Shown: positions 14,801-22,423 of the stretch, piece after piece
Position numbering within the stretch: position 1 is the first letter of the stretch
How the letters are laid out: every line of letters begins with the position of its first letter
DNA from: JBBRSC01 sp038245795
Lineage (GTDB): Bacteria > Actinomycetota > Acidimicrobiia > Acidimicrobiales > Microtrichaceae
Direction: 5' to 3'
NCBI GenBank assembly: GCA_038245795.1
Contig: JBBRSC010000010.1
Coordinates: 1 to 26,977 of the forward strand
DNA length: 26,977 nt
The notes under the pieces: model-generated
The model's database searches: none
The model's input: the letters and a program-made list of their open reading frames with translations, nothing else
What the model was told of the DNA's origin: nothing
Made by a program: the position numbers and the translations under genes

Positions 14801-15997
14801 ATGGATTTCACCTACCCTCCCGAAGCGGAAGCCTTTCGCACCGAGTATCGGGACTGGCTGGCGACGAACTTCACCGATGAATTCCGCGAGCTGGTGTTCA
14901 GCGGCAGCCCATCCGACGACGAACTCGCGCGGCTCCGTCACTGGAATCATCGCCTCGCTGACGCTGGATACGCCGCCATCTCGTGGCCCATCGAGCACGG
15001 CGGCCGCGCCGCCACCGTCATGGAGCAGGTCGTCTTCGCTGAGGAAAGCGTGGCCGCCGGCATCCCCATCACACTCAACCCGATCGGCCTCGCCAACATC
15101 GCCCCCTCGATCATGGCGTTCGGCACCGACGAGCAACGCTCCCGGTTCCTCCGCCCGATGCTGCGCGGCGACGACATCTGGTGCCAAGGGTTCTCCGAGC
15201 CCGACGCCGGCAGCGACCTCGCCTCGCTCAGCTGTGCAGCGATCGCCACCGACGACGGCTGGCGGATCAACGGCCAGAAGGTGTGGACCACGTTCGGCAG
15301 CCTCGCCACCTGGTGCGAGCTCCTCGTCCGCACCGACGTCGACGCGCGGTCGCATCGAGGCATCACCTGTCTGCTCGTTGATATGGCGCTGCCCGGCATC
15401 GAGGTCCGACCGCTCGTCACGGCCACCGGCGACGCCGATTTCTGCGAGCTTTTCTTCAATGATGTTGACGTCCCTCACGCTGCCCTCCTCGGCAAAGAGA
15501 ACGACGGGTGGACGGTCGCCATGGCCACCCTGACCTTCGAACGCGGCGGAGTCGCGGCACTGCACCTCCAGCTCCGCCAGAGGATCCAAGCCGTCATCGA
15601 AACGGCCCGCGTTCACGGCCGAGCATCCGACCCTCACATCCGTCAGCGACTCGCCGAGCTCTACATCGGCGGCGAACAACTCCGCTACCTCGCCGATCGG
15701 GCCGTCTCACGAGCAGCTCAGGACCTTCCGCCCGGGGCCGAGTCGAGTCTCATCAAGATCGTGTGGTCAACCGTCAGCCAGATGGTCCCGATCGTCAGCG
15801 CAGAGATCCTCGGCATCGCGGCCACCGCTGGCGTTCCGACGCGAGAACTCATGGCCTCACGCTCGTTGTCCATCGCGGGCGGCACGACCGAAGTGAACCG
15901 CAACATCGTGTCCGAACGCGTGCTCGGTCTGCCCCGAGAGCCCCGGCCCAGCGTCAGGCCGGGGTCGCTCGCCAGCCCGCCGGCTCCTGCGACCTGA
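14801..15997 (+). CDS. Acyl-CoA dehydrogenase
   Basis: A 398-residue FAD-dependent acyl-CoA dehydrogenase. The flavin/substrate loop reads QGFSEPDAGSDLAS (129-142), followed by INGQKVWTT (156-164) and a C-terminal SIAGGTTEVNRNIVSERVLGLPR block. The usual medium-chain catalytic Glu in the C-terminal loop is replaced (AGGT). Glu247 in LTFERGG sits at the isovaleryl-type position and is the probable base, a pattern common in actinobacterial FadE proteins for branched or cyclic acyl-CoAs. ATG 14801 is the first sensible start; GGAAGGG lies 13 bases before it, a long spacing. The gene is single, with its own operator (14757), and ends 236 bases before the convergent aldehyde dehydrogenase. The last 20 or so residues are a Pro/Ser-rich tail. 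Confidence 0.92.
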   Translation: MDFTYPPEAEAFRTEYRDWLATNFTDEFRELVFSGSPSDDELARLRHWNHRLADAGYAAISWPIEHGGRAATVMEQVVFAEESVAAGIPITLNPIGLANIAPSIMAFGTDEQRSRFLRPMLRGDDIWCQGFSEPDAGSDLASLSCAAIATDDGWRINGQKVWTTFGSLATWCELLVRTDVDARSHRGITCLLVDMALPGIEVRPLVTATGDADFCELFFNDVDVPHAALLGKENDGWTVAMATLTFERGGVAALHLQLRQRIQAVIETARVHGRASDPHIRQRLAELYIGGEQLRYLADRAVSRAAQDLPPGAESSLIKIVWSTVSQMVPIVSAEILGIAATAGVPTRELMASRSLSIAGGTTEVNRNIVSERVLGLPREPRPSVRPGSLASPPAPAT

Positions 15998-16039
15998 GCA
16001 CCGCTTCACCAACAGAACGGAAGATCTCAGCAGAGAACT

Positions 16040-16096
16040 GACCGATTTCATCCGAACCTGATCCCACCGATCAGATCCCACCGGATGAAACCGGTC
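16040..16096. repeat. Nested inverted repeat between convergent genes (possible bidirectional terminator)
   Basis: Outer 15-base arms (16040-16054 and 16082-16096) match at 14 of 15 positions around a 27-base loop. Inside is a second hairpin with arms CTGATC/GATCAG and a CCACC loop. A direct repeat GATCCCACCG occurs twice at a 15-base period. It lies between the stops of the convergent acyl-CoA and aldehyde dehydrogenase genes. No T-run follows on either strand, so it is not a standard intrinsic terminator. The rest of the 15998-16233 gap holds only a small GGGGA/TCCCC hairpin (16186-16199). Confidence 0.55.
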
Positions 16097-16233
16097 AACG
16101 TCCCCCACACCCCGAGCGCCGAAGAAGGGGCGACAGCGAACGAGGGTTTCGTCACATCATGCGGGGCCGGATCGGAATCGACAATGGGGACATCTCCCCG
16201 CTTGCAGTAGTGAGCATTCGCGGGAGACTGACG

Positions 16234-17742
16234 TCAGAACCCTTGGTCGCCCACCGACATCGTGACCGTCTTCGTTTCCAGGAATTCGGCGATCGACTCT
16301 CGCCCACCTTCACGACCCAACCCGGACGTCTTGTACCCACCAAAGGGCGCGTTGGGCATCACAGTGAACCCGTTGATCCCGACGGTCCCGGCCCGCATCG
16401 CTCGACTCACCCGGATCGCCCGCTTGGCATCGGCCGTGTGGACACCACCACCCAAGCCATAGCTCGATTCGTTGGCCAGACGGATTGCCTCCTCCTCGGT
16501 CTCGAAGCGGATCACGCTCAGCACCGGACCGAAAATCTCCTCGGTCGCAATCGCCATGTCATTGCGTACGCCGGCGAACAACGTGGGGTTCACGAAGTTC
16601 CCCGTCGCCAGATCACCACTTGGGCGATCGCCGCCGCAGACCAACTCCGCCCCCTCGTCGATCCCCTTGGCGATGAACCCCGTGACCCGATCGACCTGGC
16701 GTTGATTGATGAGCGCGGCGCTGGTGGTGCCGCCGTCGAACGGATCGCCATAGGCGGTGATCGCCGCGAAGTCGGCGCACCCCTGGACCAGCTCATCGTA
16801 GATGTCGGCATGAGCGAGCACGCGGGTATGACACACGCACCCCTGGCCCGACAGCCCCATCGACACCATGCCCATCGAGGTCATCGCCACCGACGCCACA
16901 TCGACATCGGGAAAAACGATCGACGGGCTCTTGCCCCCGAGCTCGAGGCTCGTTCGCACGATGTTGGGCGCGGCCGCGTGCAACATGCGCGTCCCGACGG
17001 CCCGGCTGCCGGTAAAGGTGATCTTGTCGATCCGCGCATCGGTGATCAGCGCCTCGCCCGTGGGATCGGGCGGCCCCGTCACCAGGTTCACGACGCCGGG
17101 TGGCACTCCCGCTTCCTCGAGGATCTGCATCAGGCGGATCGACGTCAGCGACGCGTACTCCGACGGCTTCAACACGACCGTGCACCCAGCAGCCAGCGCC
17201 GGTGCGACCTTTTGTGCGAACAGCATGACCGGCGCGTTCCACGGAATGATCGCCGCCACGACCCCAACCGGTTCCTTCAATGTGTAGGTGAAGAAGTCGC
17301 CGCCGGTGTAGGTCGGCAGGGTCTCGCCGCTGATGCGATCCACCCAGCCGGCGTGGTAGTCGAAGATGTCCGCCGCGATCTGCGACGAGACCTGATAGAT
17401 CGTGGAGAAGCCCACGGGGATGCCGTTGTCGAGCGTCTGCAGATGGTTGAGTTCCTCGCCGTGCGATTCGATCAGCGAGGCGATCCGTTGGATGAGACGC
17501 TTGCGATCACGGGCCTGGCGGCGCGGCCAGTCACTCTCGTCGAACGCTCGACGGGCCGCGCCGACTGCGTCAGAGACATCCCGAGCTGCGGCAACCGCGA
17601 TCGTCACGACGTCTTCGTTGGTGGCGGGATGGACGTGGGTCCACGTGTCACCGGCGGAGCCGTCTCGCCACGAGCCGTCGATGAAGAGCTGGCCGGGCTT
17701 CACCCCCAACCGATCCCGATGTTCGATCACAGAAAAAGACAT
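16234..17742 (-). CDS. NAD(P)-dependent aldehyde dehydrogenase
   Basis: A 502-residue ALDH-superfamily enzyme of standard length. Catalytic residues fall at classical positions: Asn169 in PWNAP, Lys192 in KPSE, Glu267 in LELGGKSP and the nucleophile Cys302 in SGQGC. The coenzyme loop FTGSRAVG is at 243-250. A second Cys two residues after the nucleophile (GCVC) is a minor variation. It oxidises an aldehyde to the acid, or possibly to a CoA ester. It lies 21 bases behind the MaoC gene on the same strand, with GCGAGG as a ribosome-binding site, so the two form an operon controlled from the operator at 18222. Confidence 0.93.
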   Translation of the reverse strand: MSFSVIEHRDRLGVKPGQLFIDGSWRDGSAGDTWTHVHPATNEDVVTIAVAAARDVSDAVGAARRAFDESDWPRRQARDRKRLIQRIASLIESHGEELNHLQTLDNGIPVGFSTIYQVSSQIAADIFDYHAGWVDRISGETLPTYTGGDFFTYTLKEPVGVVAAIIPWNAPVMLFAQKVAPALAAGCTVVLKPSEYASLTSIRLMQILEEAGVPPGVVNLVTGPPDPTGEALITDARIDKITFTGSRAVGTRMLHAAAPNIVRTSLELGGKSPSIVFPDVDVASVAMTSMGMVSMGLSGQGCVCHTRVLAHADIYDELVQGCADFAAITAYGDPFDGGTTSAALINQRQVDRVTGFIAKGIDEGAELVCGGDRPSGDLATGNFVNPTLFAGVRNDMAIATEEIFGPVLSVIRFETEEEAIRLANESSYGLGGGVHTADAKRAIRVSRAMRAGTVGINGFTVMPNAPFGGYKTSGLGREGGRESIAEFLETKTVTMSVGDQGF

Positions 17743-17763
17743 GAGGCCTCGCTCGGGTTGGGG

Positions 17764-18183
17764 TCAGTCGGCGAGCGCTGTTGCTTCGCCGGCGACTTTG
17801 ACTTCGCCGTTCTGGTTGGCCAGCGAGCACTCGAGATCGATGAGCTTGCGACCATCCTCGTCACGCTTGCCGGTCACGGTGACGGTGGAGGTCAGCACTT
17901 CGTCGGGCCACGTCTGCTTGGTGAAGCGGACCTTGTAACTCGCAAGGTTGCCGACGCCCACGTAATCCGTCAGCGCAGTACCCAGGAGACCCATGGAGAA
18001 CATGCCGTGACCGAATACCGAGGGCAGCCCTGCTGCCTGGGCCGCAAACTCGTCGGTATGCATCGGGTTGAAGTCGCCGGAGGCTCCCGCGTACATGACC
18101 AGATCGGTCCGAGTGAGCGTGTGGCTCACCACCGGTGCCTGGTCCCCTTCGTTGACTGCATCGAACGCGAGGCGCTGCGCCAT
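17764..18183 (-). CDS. MaoC-like (R)-specific enoyl-CoA hydratase
   Basis: A 139-residue hot-dog-fold protein. The hydratase-2 motif is intact: YAGASGDFNPMHTDEFAA with Asp37, Asn39 and His42, followed by FGHGMFSMGLLG. It would hydrate a trans-2-enoyl-CoA or work as one subunit of a heteromeric hydratase like ChsH1/ChsH2. The start at 18183 is chosen because it follows a strong GGGGGG ribosome-binding site and begins at conserved sequence; the longer open frame upstream runs through the promoter. It is followed by the aldehyde dehydrogenase. An inverted repeat operator and a TAAGGT -10 box lie 35-60 bases upstream. Confidence 0.88.
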   Translation of the reverse strand: MAQRLAFDAVNEGDQAPVVSHTLTRTDLVMYAGASGDFNPMHTDEFAAQAAGLPSVFGHGMFSMGLLGTALTDYVGVGNLASYKVRFTKQTWPDEVLTSTVTVTGKRDEDGRKLIDLECSLANQNGEVKVAGEATALAD

Positions 18184-18217
18184 CTGTTGTCCCCCCTGGG
18201 TCGACGTTGCTGAGGTC

Positions 18218-18223
18218 ACCTTA
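18218..18223 (-). promoter_or_regulatory. -10 box of the MaoC-aldehyde dehydrogenase operon
   Basis: On the minus strand TAAGGT directly follows the operator at 18222. Transcription would start near 18211, leaving a leader of about 28 bases that contains the GGGGGG ribosome-binding site. Confidence 0.4.
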
Positions 18224-18243
18224 CCTGACACGCGTGTCAGGTG
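18222..18243. promoter_or_regulatory. Inverted repeat ACCTGAC-N6-GTCAGGT (candidate repressor operator, site 2)
   Basis: The inner 20 bases (18223-18242) form a perfect palindrome, including an ACGCGT spacer. It lies between the stop of the upstream acyl-CoA dehydrogenase (18258) and the MaoC start, just upstream of the MaoC -10 box. It is the most symmetric of the three N6 sites. Confidence 0.68.
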
Positions 18244-18257
18244 TGCCCGTGAGGCGG

Positions 18258-19265
18258 TCAGTCGAGAATCATGGCGGCGAGTTGGTCGTGGTGCCAGCTC
18301 GACGGACCGCCCAACGCGTCGAGCGAGTACGCCCGTCGGAGGCGGAAGTGCAGATCGTGCTCCCACGTGTACCCGATCCCCCCGAGAACCTGTAACGCCG
18401 TCCGTGCCACGGAACGAGCCGTCAACCCAGCTTCCGCCTTGGCGCCATGCACCGCACGATGCTGCTCAGGATCGTCGGCGTCGAGACACATGGCGGCGTA
18501 ACTCACCGCCGCGCTCGACCGTTGTACCTCCAACGCCGCGTCGACCAACATCCATTGCAGCCCTTGGAACGAGCCAATCGGGCGACCGAACTGAACGCGT
18601 TCCTTGGCGTAGGCGACAGCGGTGTCGAGACACCACGACGCCACACCCATGGCCTCCGAAGCCAACGCAATCCAGCACCGCTCCAGACCCCTGCGCAGGG
18701 CCTCGGGATGAACGGCCCTCGTCGAGCCATCCGCGCCGGGAACGACCACTTCGTACTGGCGTCGCAACCGATCGAACTGCTCGACCTCGCGACATTCGAT
18801 GTCCGCGCGTGTCACCACACTGACGGTGGGGTCGGCGATCGTGCCACTGACGACCACCACCAGATCGACGAGGTCAGCGTCGGTGACATGGGTGCGGAAT
18901 GGCTCGTCGTTGGCGTGCCACAGACCATCGGTGCCAGAAATGGCCAGCGTCGCGCTCGCCCCCCCGTCGACCACCTCGTGCGCCCGCGGATGATCGACCG
19001 ACGACAACACGAGCGCCGCCATCGCCGACGACACGAACGGTCCCGGTACGACACCTCGTCCAAGTTCCTCGCAGAAGATGCCAAGGTCGACCATGTCCCC
19101 GGCTGCGAGCTCGGTCCACCCGCGGAGATGACGATCCCACAGCGACATGGCAGCCGACGGGTTGTCCCAGGCAGCGCGCACCACCGGCGATGAGTACTCA
19201 CCGTCGACAAGTTGGCGGGCGGCGTCCCGAACCATCTGCTGGGTGTCCGACAACGTGAAGTTCAC
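18258..19265 (-). CDS. Acyl-CoA dehydrogenase, short partner subunit
   Basis: A 335-residue acyl-CoA dehydrogenase-family protein, shorter than the usual 380-400. The C-terminal helical part is well conserved (AYAKERVQFGRPIGSFQGLQWMLVD, LGGIGYTWEHDLHFRLRR). The middle beta domain lacks the usual T/SEPxAGSD flavin loop. Actinobacterial sterol degraders have alpha2beta2 dehydrogenases (FadE28-FadE29/ChsE type) in which such a subunit shares the flavin site with a neighbour. The GTG start overlaps the stop of the 399-residue dehydrogenase (GTGA), consistent with a heteromer made in equal amounts. It may be inactive alone. It is the last gene of the SDR-led operon. Confidence 0.88.
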   Translation of the reverse strand: MNFTLSDTQQMVRDAARQLVDGEYSSPVVRAAWDNPSAAMSLWDRHLRGWTELAAGDMVDLGIFCEELGRGVVPGPFVSSAMAALVLSSVDHPRAHEVVDGGASATLAISGTDGLWHANDEPFRTHVTDADLVDLVVVVSGTIADPTVSVVTRADIECREVEQFDRLRRQYEVVVPGADGSTRAVHPEALRRGLERCWIALASEAMGVASWCLDTAVAYAKERVQFGRPIGSFQGLQWMLVDAALEVQRSSAAVSYAAMCLDADDPEQHRAVHGAKAEAGLTARSVARTALQVLGGIGYTWEHDLHFRLRRAYSLDALGGPSSWHHDQLAAMILD

Positions 19266-20461
19266 GACACGCCTTTTGGCAAACCGAGGACGCGCTGGGC
19301 AATCACGTTTCGCTGGATCTCCGATGTGCCACCACCGATGGTCCCCGCAAGCGACATCAGCAACGACCCCTGCCAGCGGCCTTGTTCGACGGCTCGGCGT
19401 TCGTCGGTGACTGCGAGATTCACACCCTGGAGATCCATGGCGAACTCGTACAGCGTTTGGCGCATCTCTGAGGCGGCAACCTTCATGAACGAGTGCTCGG
19501 GGGCCGACGAACCTTGGGCGAAACTACTGAAACCCTTGTGGCCCATGGCCCGAAGGCCGCGAACCTGGGCGTACAGCTCGCCGATACGTCGTCGGACGAC
19601 CGGATCAGTGTTCTGACCCGTGGCCCGGACCATGTCGATGATGTCGTCGATCGCGCGTTGACACGCTGACACACCCTCGACCCAGAGGGTGCCGCGCTCG
19701 TGGGCGAGCGACCCCATGGTGATTCGCCATCCAGCGTTGAGTTCGCCGACCAGGTTCGCCTTCGGGACCACCACGTCGGTGAAGAAGACCTCGGCGAACT
19801 CGACTGAGCCGGTGATGTGGCGGAGCGGTCGAATCTCGACGCCGGGCGTCTCGAGATCAATGATGAGCACCGAAATGCCCTTGTGTTGAGGAACGTCGAC
19901 GTCAGTCCGCACGTAGCAGAAGCACTTCTCGGCGATCATGGCGTAGCTCGTCCAGACCTTCTGCCCATTGACGATGAAGCTGTCGCCGTCCTCGATCGCA
20001 CGGGTCGACAGGCTCGCCAGGTCGCTCCCAGCATTCGGTTCGCTCATACCGACGCACCACACCGTGTCGCCACGGATCGCGGCAGGTGCCATCGCCTTCT
20101 GTTCGTCGCTGCCGAACTCGAGCAGCGAAGGGCCGACGATGGCGTAGCCGCCGAAGTGCAACGATCGGGGGATTCCGCGTGTTGCCAGCTCCTCTTGGAA
20201 GATGAGCATCTGGGGGGGTGTGGCGTTTCGACCGCCGAGTTCCGCCGGATAGCTCGGAATCATCCACCCGTGGTCGAACTGGGTGGCCTGCCACTGCACT
20301 GCCCACTCGGGGAGCCGTTCGATCCCGTCGCCGTTCGTGTCGACGTTGCCGCCGCCAATGAAGTCGCGGCCTCGCAAGGCCTCAGGTGGACAGTGTTGAT
20401 CGAGAAAATCAATCAGCTCAGAGCGGAATGACTCGTCCTCGGGATGTACAGACAACTCCAT
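19262..20461 (-). CDS. Acyl-CoA dehydrogenase, long partner subunit
   Basis: A 399-residue acyl-CoA dehydrogenase. The flavin loop GMSEPNAGSDLASL (138-151), NGQKVWTSY (165-173) and C-terminal GGGTSEIQRNVIAQRVLGLPKG are intact. Glu255 in LAHERGTL is at the isovaleryl-type catalytic position. ATG 20461 is preferred to the TTG at 20467 because a GGGGG ribosome-binding sequence lies about ten bases upstream of the ATG and only a few from the TTG. It starts 16 bases after the SDR stop and overlaps the short partner dehydrogenase at its end, so SDR and both dehydrogenases form one operon. Probable substrate class: branched or ring-bearing acyl-CoA. Confidence 0.92.
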   Translation of the reverse strand: MELSVHPEDESFRSELIDFLDQHCPPEALRGRDFIGGGNVDTNGDGIERLPEWAVQWQATQFDHGWMIPSYPAELGGRNATPPQMLIFQEELATRGIPRSLHFGGYAIVGPSLLEFGSDEQKAMAPAAIRGDTVWCVGMSEPNAGSDLASLSTRAIEDGDSFIVNGQKVWTSYAMIAEKCFCYVRTDVDVPQHKGISVLIIDLETPGVEIRPLRHITGSVEFAEVFFTDVVVPKANLVGELNAGWRITMGSLAHERGTLWVEGVSACQRAIDDIIDMVRATGQNTDPVVRRRIGELYAQVRGLRAMGHKGFSSFAQGSSAPEHSFMKVAASEMRQTLYEFAMDLQGVNLAVTDERRAVEQGRWQGSLLMSLAGTIGGGTSEIQRNVIAQRVLGLPKGVS

Positions 20462-20477
20462 GATCAATGACCCCCGA

Positions 20478-21428
20478 CTACCAGGTCATCGCCGGGTAGG
20501 GCTGGCGGGAATCGTCGGGCGGCCCGAAAAAGAAGGCGGGCACCGAGCCATCGGTCTTGGCAAACAGTTCTTCTCGACGGATCGACACCGAATCAATGGT
20601 CCACGGCGAGTCGTCGGTGATCTCGGTGAGCGGTCGCCAACCCTCGAGCAGTTGCACCTGGCCACCCTGGACCTTGATCACCTGCCCGCTGATACCAGTC
20701 GCCAGATCTGATGCCAACCAACACGCCACCGCAGCCACGTTCTCTGGGGCGAAACGATCAAACCCATCCTCGTCAGCCTTCATGTAGTCGCCGGCAACGG
20801 CTTCGGTCAGCCGGGTTCGGGCCACCGGCGCAATGGCGTTGACGCGCACGCCGATCCGCTCGCACTCCCGCGCCATGACCAACGTCAACCCTGCGATGCC
20901 CGCCTTGGCAGCCGCGTAGTTGGCTTGGCCGGCATTGCCATAAAGGCCAGACTCTGACGCCGTGTTGACGATGGCTCCCCCGACAGGTTCGCCGAGCGAT
21001 TTGTTGAGCGCTTTCCAGTGGGCGGCTGCATGACGAGCGACGGCGAAATGCCCTTTGAGATGCACCGCGATGACCGAGTCGAACTCGTCCTCGGTCATGT
21101 TGAAACTCAGACGATCACGAAGGATGCCAGCATTGTTGATCACCACATCGAGCCGACCGAACGCGTCGACCGCCTGACCGATCAGGGCCTCCGCGCCGTC
21201 CCATGTTGCGATGTTCGACGTATTGGCAGTGGCAGTGCCACCAGCCGCCATGATCTCGTCGACCACCGTCTGCGCAGGGCCGATGTCGGCGCCGTCACCG
21301 TCGGCCGAGCCGCCCAGATCGTTGACGACCACCGATGCGCCCTCGCTCGCCAGCAGCATCGCCTCCTCGCGGCCGATCCCCCGGCCGGCACCGGTGACCA
21401 CTGCGACCTTGCCGTCGAAGATCCCCAT
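20478..21428 (-). CDS. Short-chain dehydrogenase, 3-hydroxyacyl-CoA dehydrogenase-like
   Basis: A 316-residue SDR. The cofactor motif TGAGRGIG is at 12-19, with NDLGG (36-40), NNAG (98-101) and catalytic Ser158/160, Tyr171 and Lys175 (YAAAK). The NDLGG sequence and the insert after it resemble the dehydrogenase part of peroxisomal multifunctional enzyme type 2, which oxidises (R)-3-hydroxyacyl-CoA made by MaoC-type hydratases. This fits the nearby MaoC gene. A C-terminal extension of about 60 residues beyond the usual 250 is present. AGGGGAG precedes the ATG by a normal distance, and the operator at 21451 lies 22 bases upstream. First gene of the operon. Confidence 0.9.
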   Translation of the reverse strand: MGIFDGKVAVVTGAGRGIGREEAMLLASEGASVVVNDLGGSADGDGADIGPAQTVVDEIMAAGGTATANTSNIATWDGAEALIGQAVDAFGRLDVVINNAGILRDRLSFNMTEDEFDSVIAVHLKGHFAVARHAAAHWKALNKSLGEPVGGAIVNTASESGLYGNAGQANYAAAKAGIAGLTLVMARECERIGVRVNAIAPVARTRLTEAVAGDYMKADEDGFDRFAPENVAAVACWLASDLATGISGQVIKVQGGQVQLLEGWRPLTEITDDSPWTIDSVSIRREELFAKTDGSVPAFFFGPPDDSRQPYPAMTW

Positions 21429-21450
21429 GGCTGCTCCCCTGTGTGCTGAA

Positions 21451-21472
21451 AACCTGACACTGGCGTCAGGTT
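21451..21472. promoter_or_regulatory. Inverted repeat AACCTGAC-N6-GTCAGGTT (candidate repressor operator, site 3)
   Basis: Eight-base perfect arms with a six-base spacer in the gap between the divergent SDR and enoyl-CoA hydratase genes. The arms are identical to those at 14757. The likely SDR transcription start falls inside it; the hydratase -10 box is about 27 bases away, so that gene may or may not be controlled. Confidence 0.66.
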
Positions 21473-21476
21473 CGGA

Positions 21477-21482
21477 AGCGTA
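21477..21482 (-). promoter_or_regulatory. -10 box of the SDR-acyl-CoA dehydrogenase operon
   Basis: On the minus strand TACGCT lies four bases before the operator. It predicts a leader of about 40 bases carrying the AGGGGAG ribosome-binding site. The same hexamer precedes the operator at 14757. Confidence 0.42.
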
Positions 21483-21498
21483 GCCCGGGTCCTCCCGA

Positions 21499-21504
21499 TA
21501 GCGT
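21499..21504 (+). promoter_or_regulatory. -10 box of a leaderless promoter for the enoyl-CoA hydratase gene
   Basis: TAGCGT followed by seven bases and GTG at 21512, matching the leaderless layout elsewhere in the window. Confidence 0.45.
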
Positions 21505-21511
21505 CGCCGAT

Positions 21512-22357
21512 GTGACCGAGACCAGCACCCCTGAACGCAACGTCGATGACCTCATCCTCTACGAGGTAACTGACGGCATCGCCCGCATCACCATCAACTC
21601 GCCGGACAAGGGCAATGCGCTTGCCGCCGACATGCGCGATCGACTCGCCGATCGGTTCCACCTGGCGTCGGAGGACCTCGCCGTCCGGGTCGTCGTGCTG
21701 CGCGGCGCCGGCGAACGGCACTTCTGCACGGGCGCCGCACTCGGCGGACCACAGAAGCCCACGCCGGCGAAACCAGAGGGTGCCCCCGACCGAGTGATGG
21801 GCGACCCAGCACGTCTGATCCGCAGGGGATGGCAAGCGCTCGTTGCCTCAGTGCTCGATTGCGAGAAGCCCGTCATCGCCGCCATCAACGGCGCCGCCGC
21901 CGGTGGCGGAGCGCAATTGGCCCTGGCGTGTGATCTGACCGTCATGGCGGACAGCGCCCGCATCATCGAGGTCTTCGTGCGGCGCGGCATCATGCCCGAC
22001 GCCGGCGGCGCCTACCTCCTGCCGCGACTCATTGGGCTGCATCGTGCGAAGGAGCTGATGTTTCTGGGCGACGACTGTGATGCCGCCACTGCCGAACGGA
22101 TCGGCCTGGTGAACCGAGTTGTTCCGTCCGTCGAGCTCGACACAGTCACCACCGCTTTGGCAGAGCGCTTTCTGTCGCTGCCGACCAAGGCAATCTCGCT
22201 GACAAAGCGCCTGCTGAACCGAAGCCTCGAATCAAGCCGGGAGCAAAGCTTTGACGACGAGGCGGTTTTTCAGGAGCTCATCGTCGGGACCGAGGACTCT
22301 CGAGCAGGGATCGCGGCGTTCATGGAACGACGCGAACCCACATTCAAGGGGTGGTGA
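21512..22357 (+). CDS. Enoyl-CoA hydratase/isomerase family protein
   Basis: A 281-residue crotonase-fold protein. Oxyanion-hole segments are HFCTGAALGG (70-79) and NGAAAGGGAQLALACDL (126-142). Of the two glutamates needed by classical hydratases, the first is Gln135 and the second is an Asp (Asp163 in MPDAGGAYLLPR). The PDAGG form is typical of isomerases such as PaaG. This suggests double-bond or ring isomerisation in place of simple hydration, while the MaoC enzyme supplies hydration. The GTG start is supported by the leaderless -10 box. It is divergent from the SDR operon across the operator at 21451. A GTGGT/ACCAC hairpin straddles its stop codon. Confidence 0.87.
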   Translation: MTETSTPERNVDDLILYEVTDGIARITINSPDKGNALAADMRDRLADRFHLASEDLAVRVVVLRGAGERHFCTGAALGGPQKPTPAKPEGAPDRVMGDPARLIRRGWQALVASVLDCEKPVIAAINGAAAGGGAQLALACDLTVMADSARIIEVFVRRGIMPDAGGAYLLPRLIGLHRAKELMFLGDDCDAATAERIGLVNRVVPSVELDTVTTALAERFLSLPTKAISLTKRLLNRSLESSREQSFDDEAVFQELIVGTEDSRAGIAAFMERREPTFKGW

Positions 22358-22410
22358 CACCACACGCCCGACCTGGAACGAGATCAATGGCTCCACTGAG
22401 TGGACGCTGG

Positions 22411-22416
22411 TACCGT
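22411..22416 (+). promoter_or_regulatory. -10 box of a leaderless promoter for the kinase-exporter operon
   Basis: TACCGT followed by seven bases and GTG at 22424. It selects this GTG over an in-frame GTG 24 bases earlier, which would lie upstream of the promoter box. Confidence 0.45.
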
Positions 22417-22423
22417 CGTCGCC

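Noticed and set aside
16228..16237. Perfect palindrome CTGACGTCAG with the operator half-sites but no spacer
   Set aside because: It overlaps the stop codon of the aldehyde dehydrogenase, far from any promoter, and lacks the N5/N6 gap.
16159..18213. Plus-strand open frame of 684 codons across the aldehyde dehydrogenase and MaoC genes
   Set aside because: It spans two clearly recognisable minus-strand genes, an intergenic gap and a promoter, and the translation has no recognisable motif.
22350..22362. GTGGT/ACCAC hairpin at the hydratase stop as a terminator
   Set aside because: Five-base stem, three-base loop and no following T-run; too weak to call.
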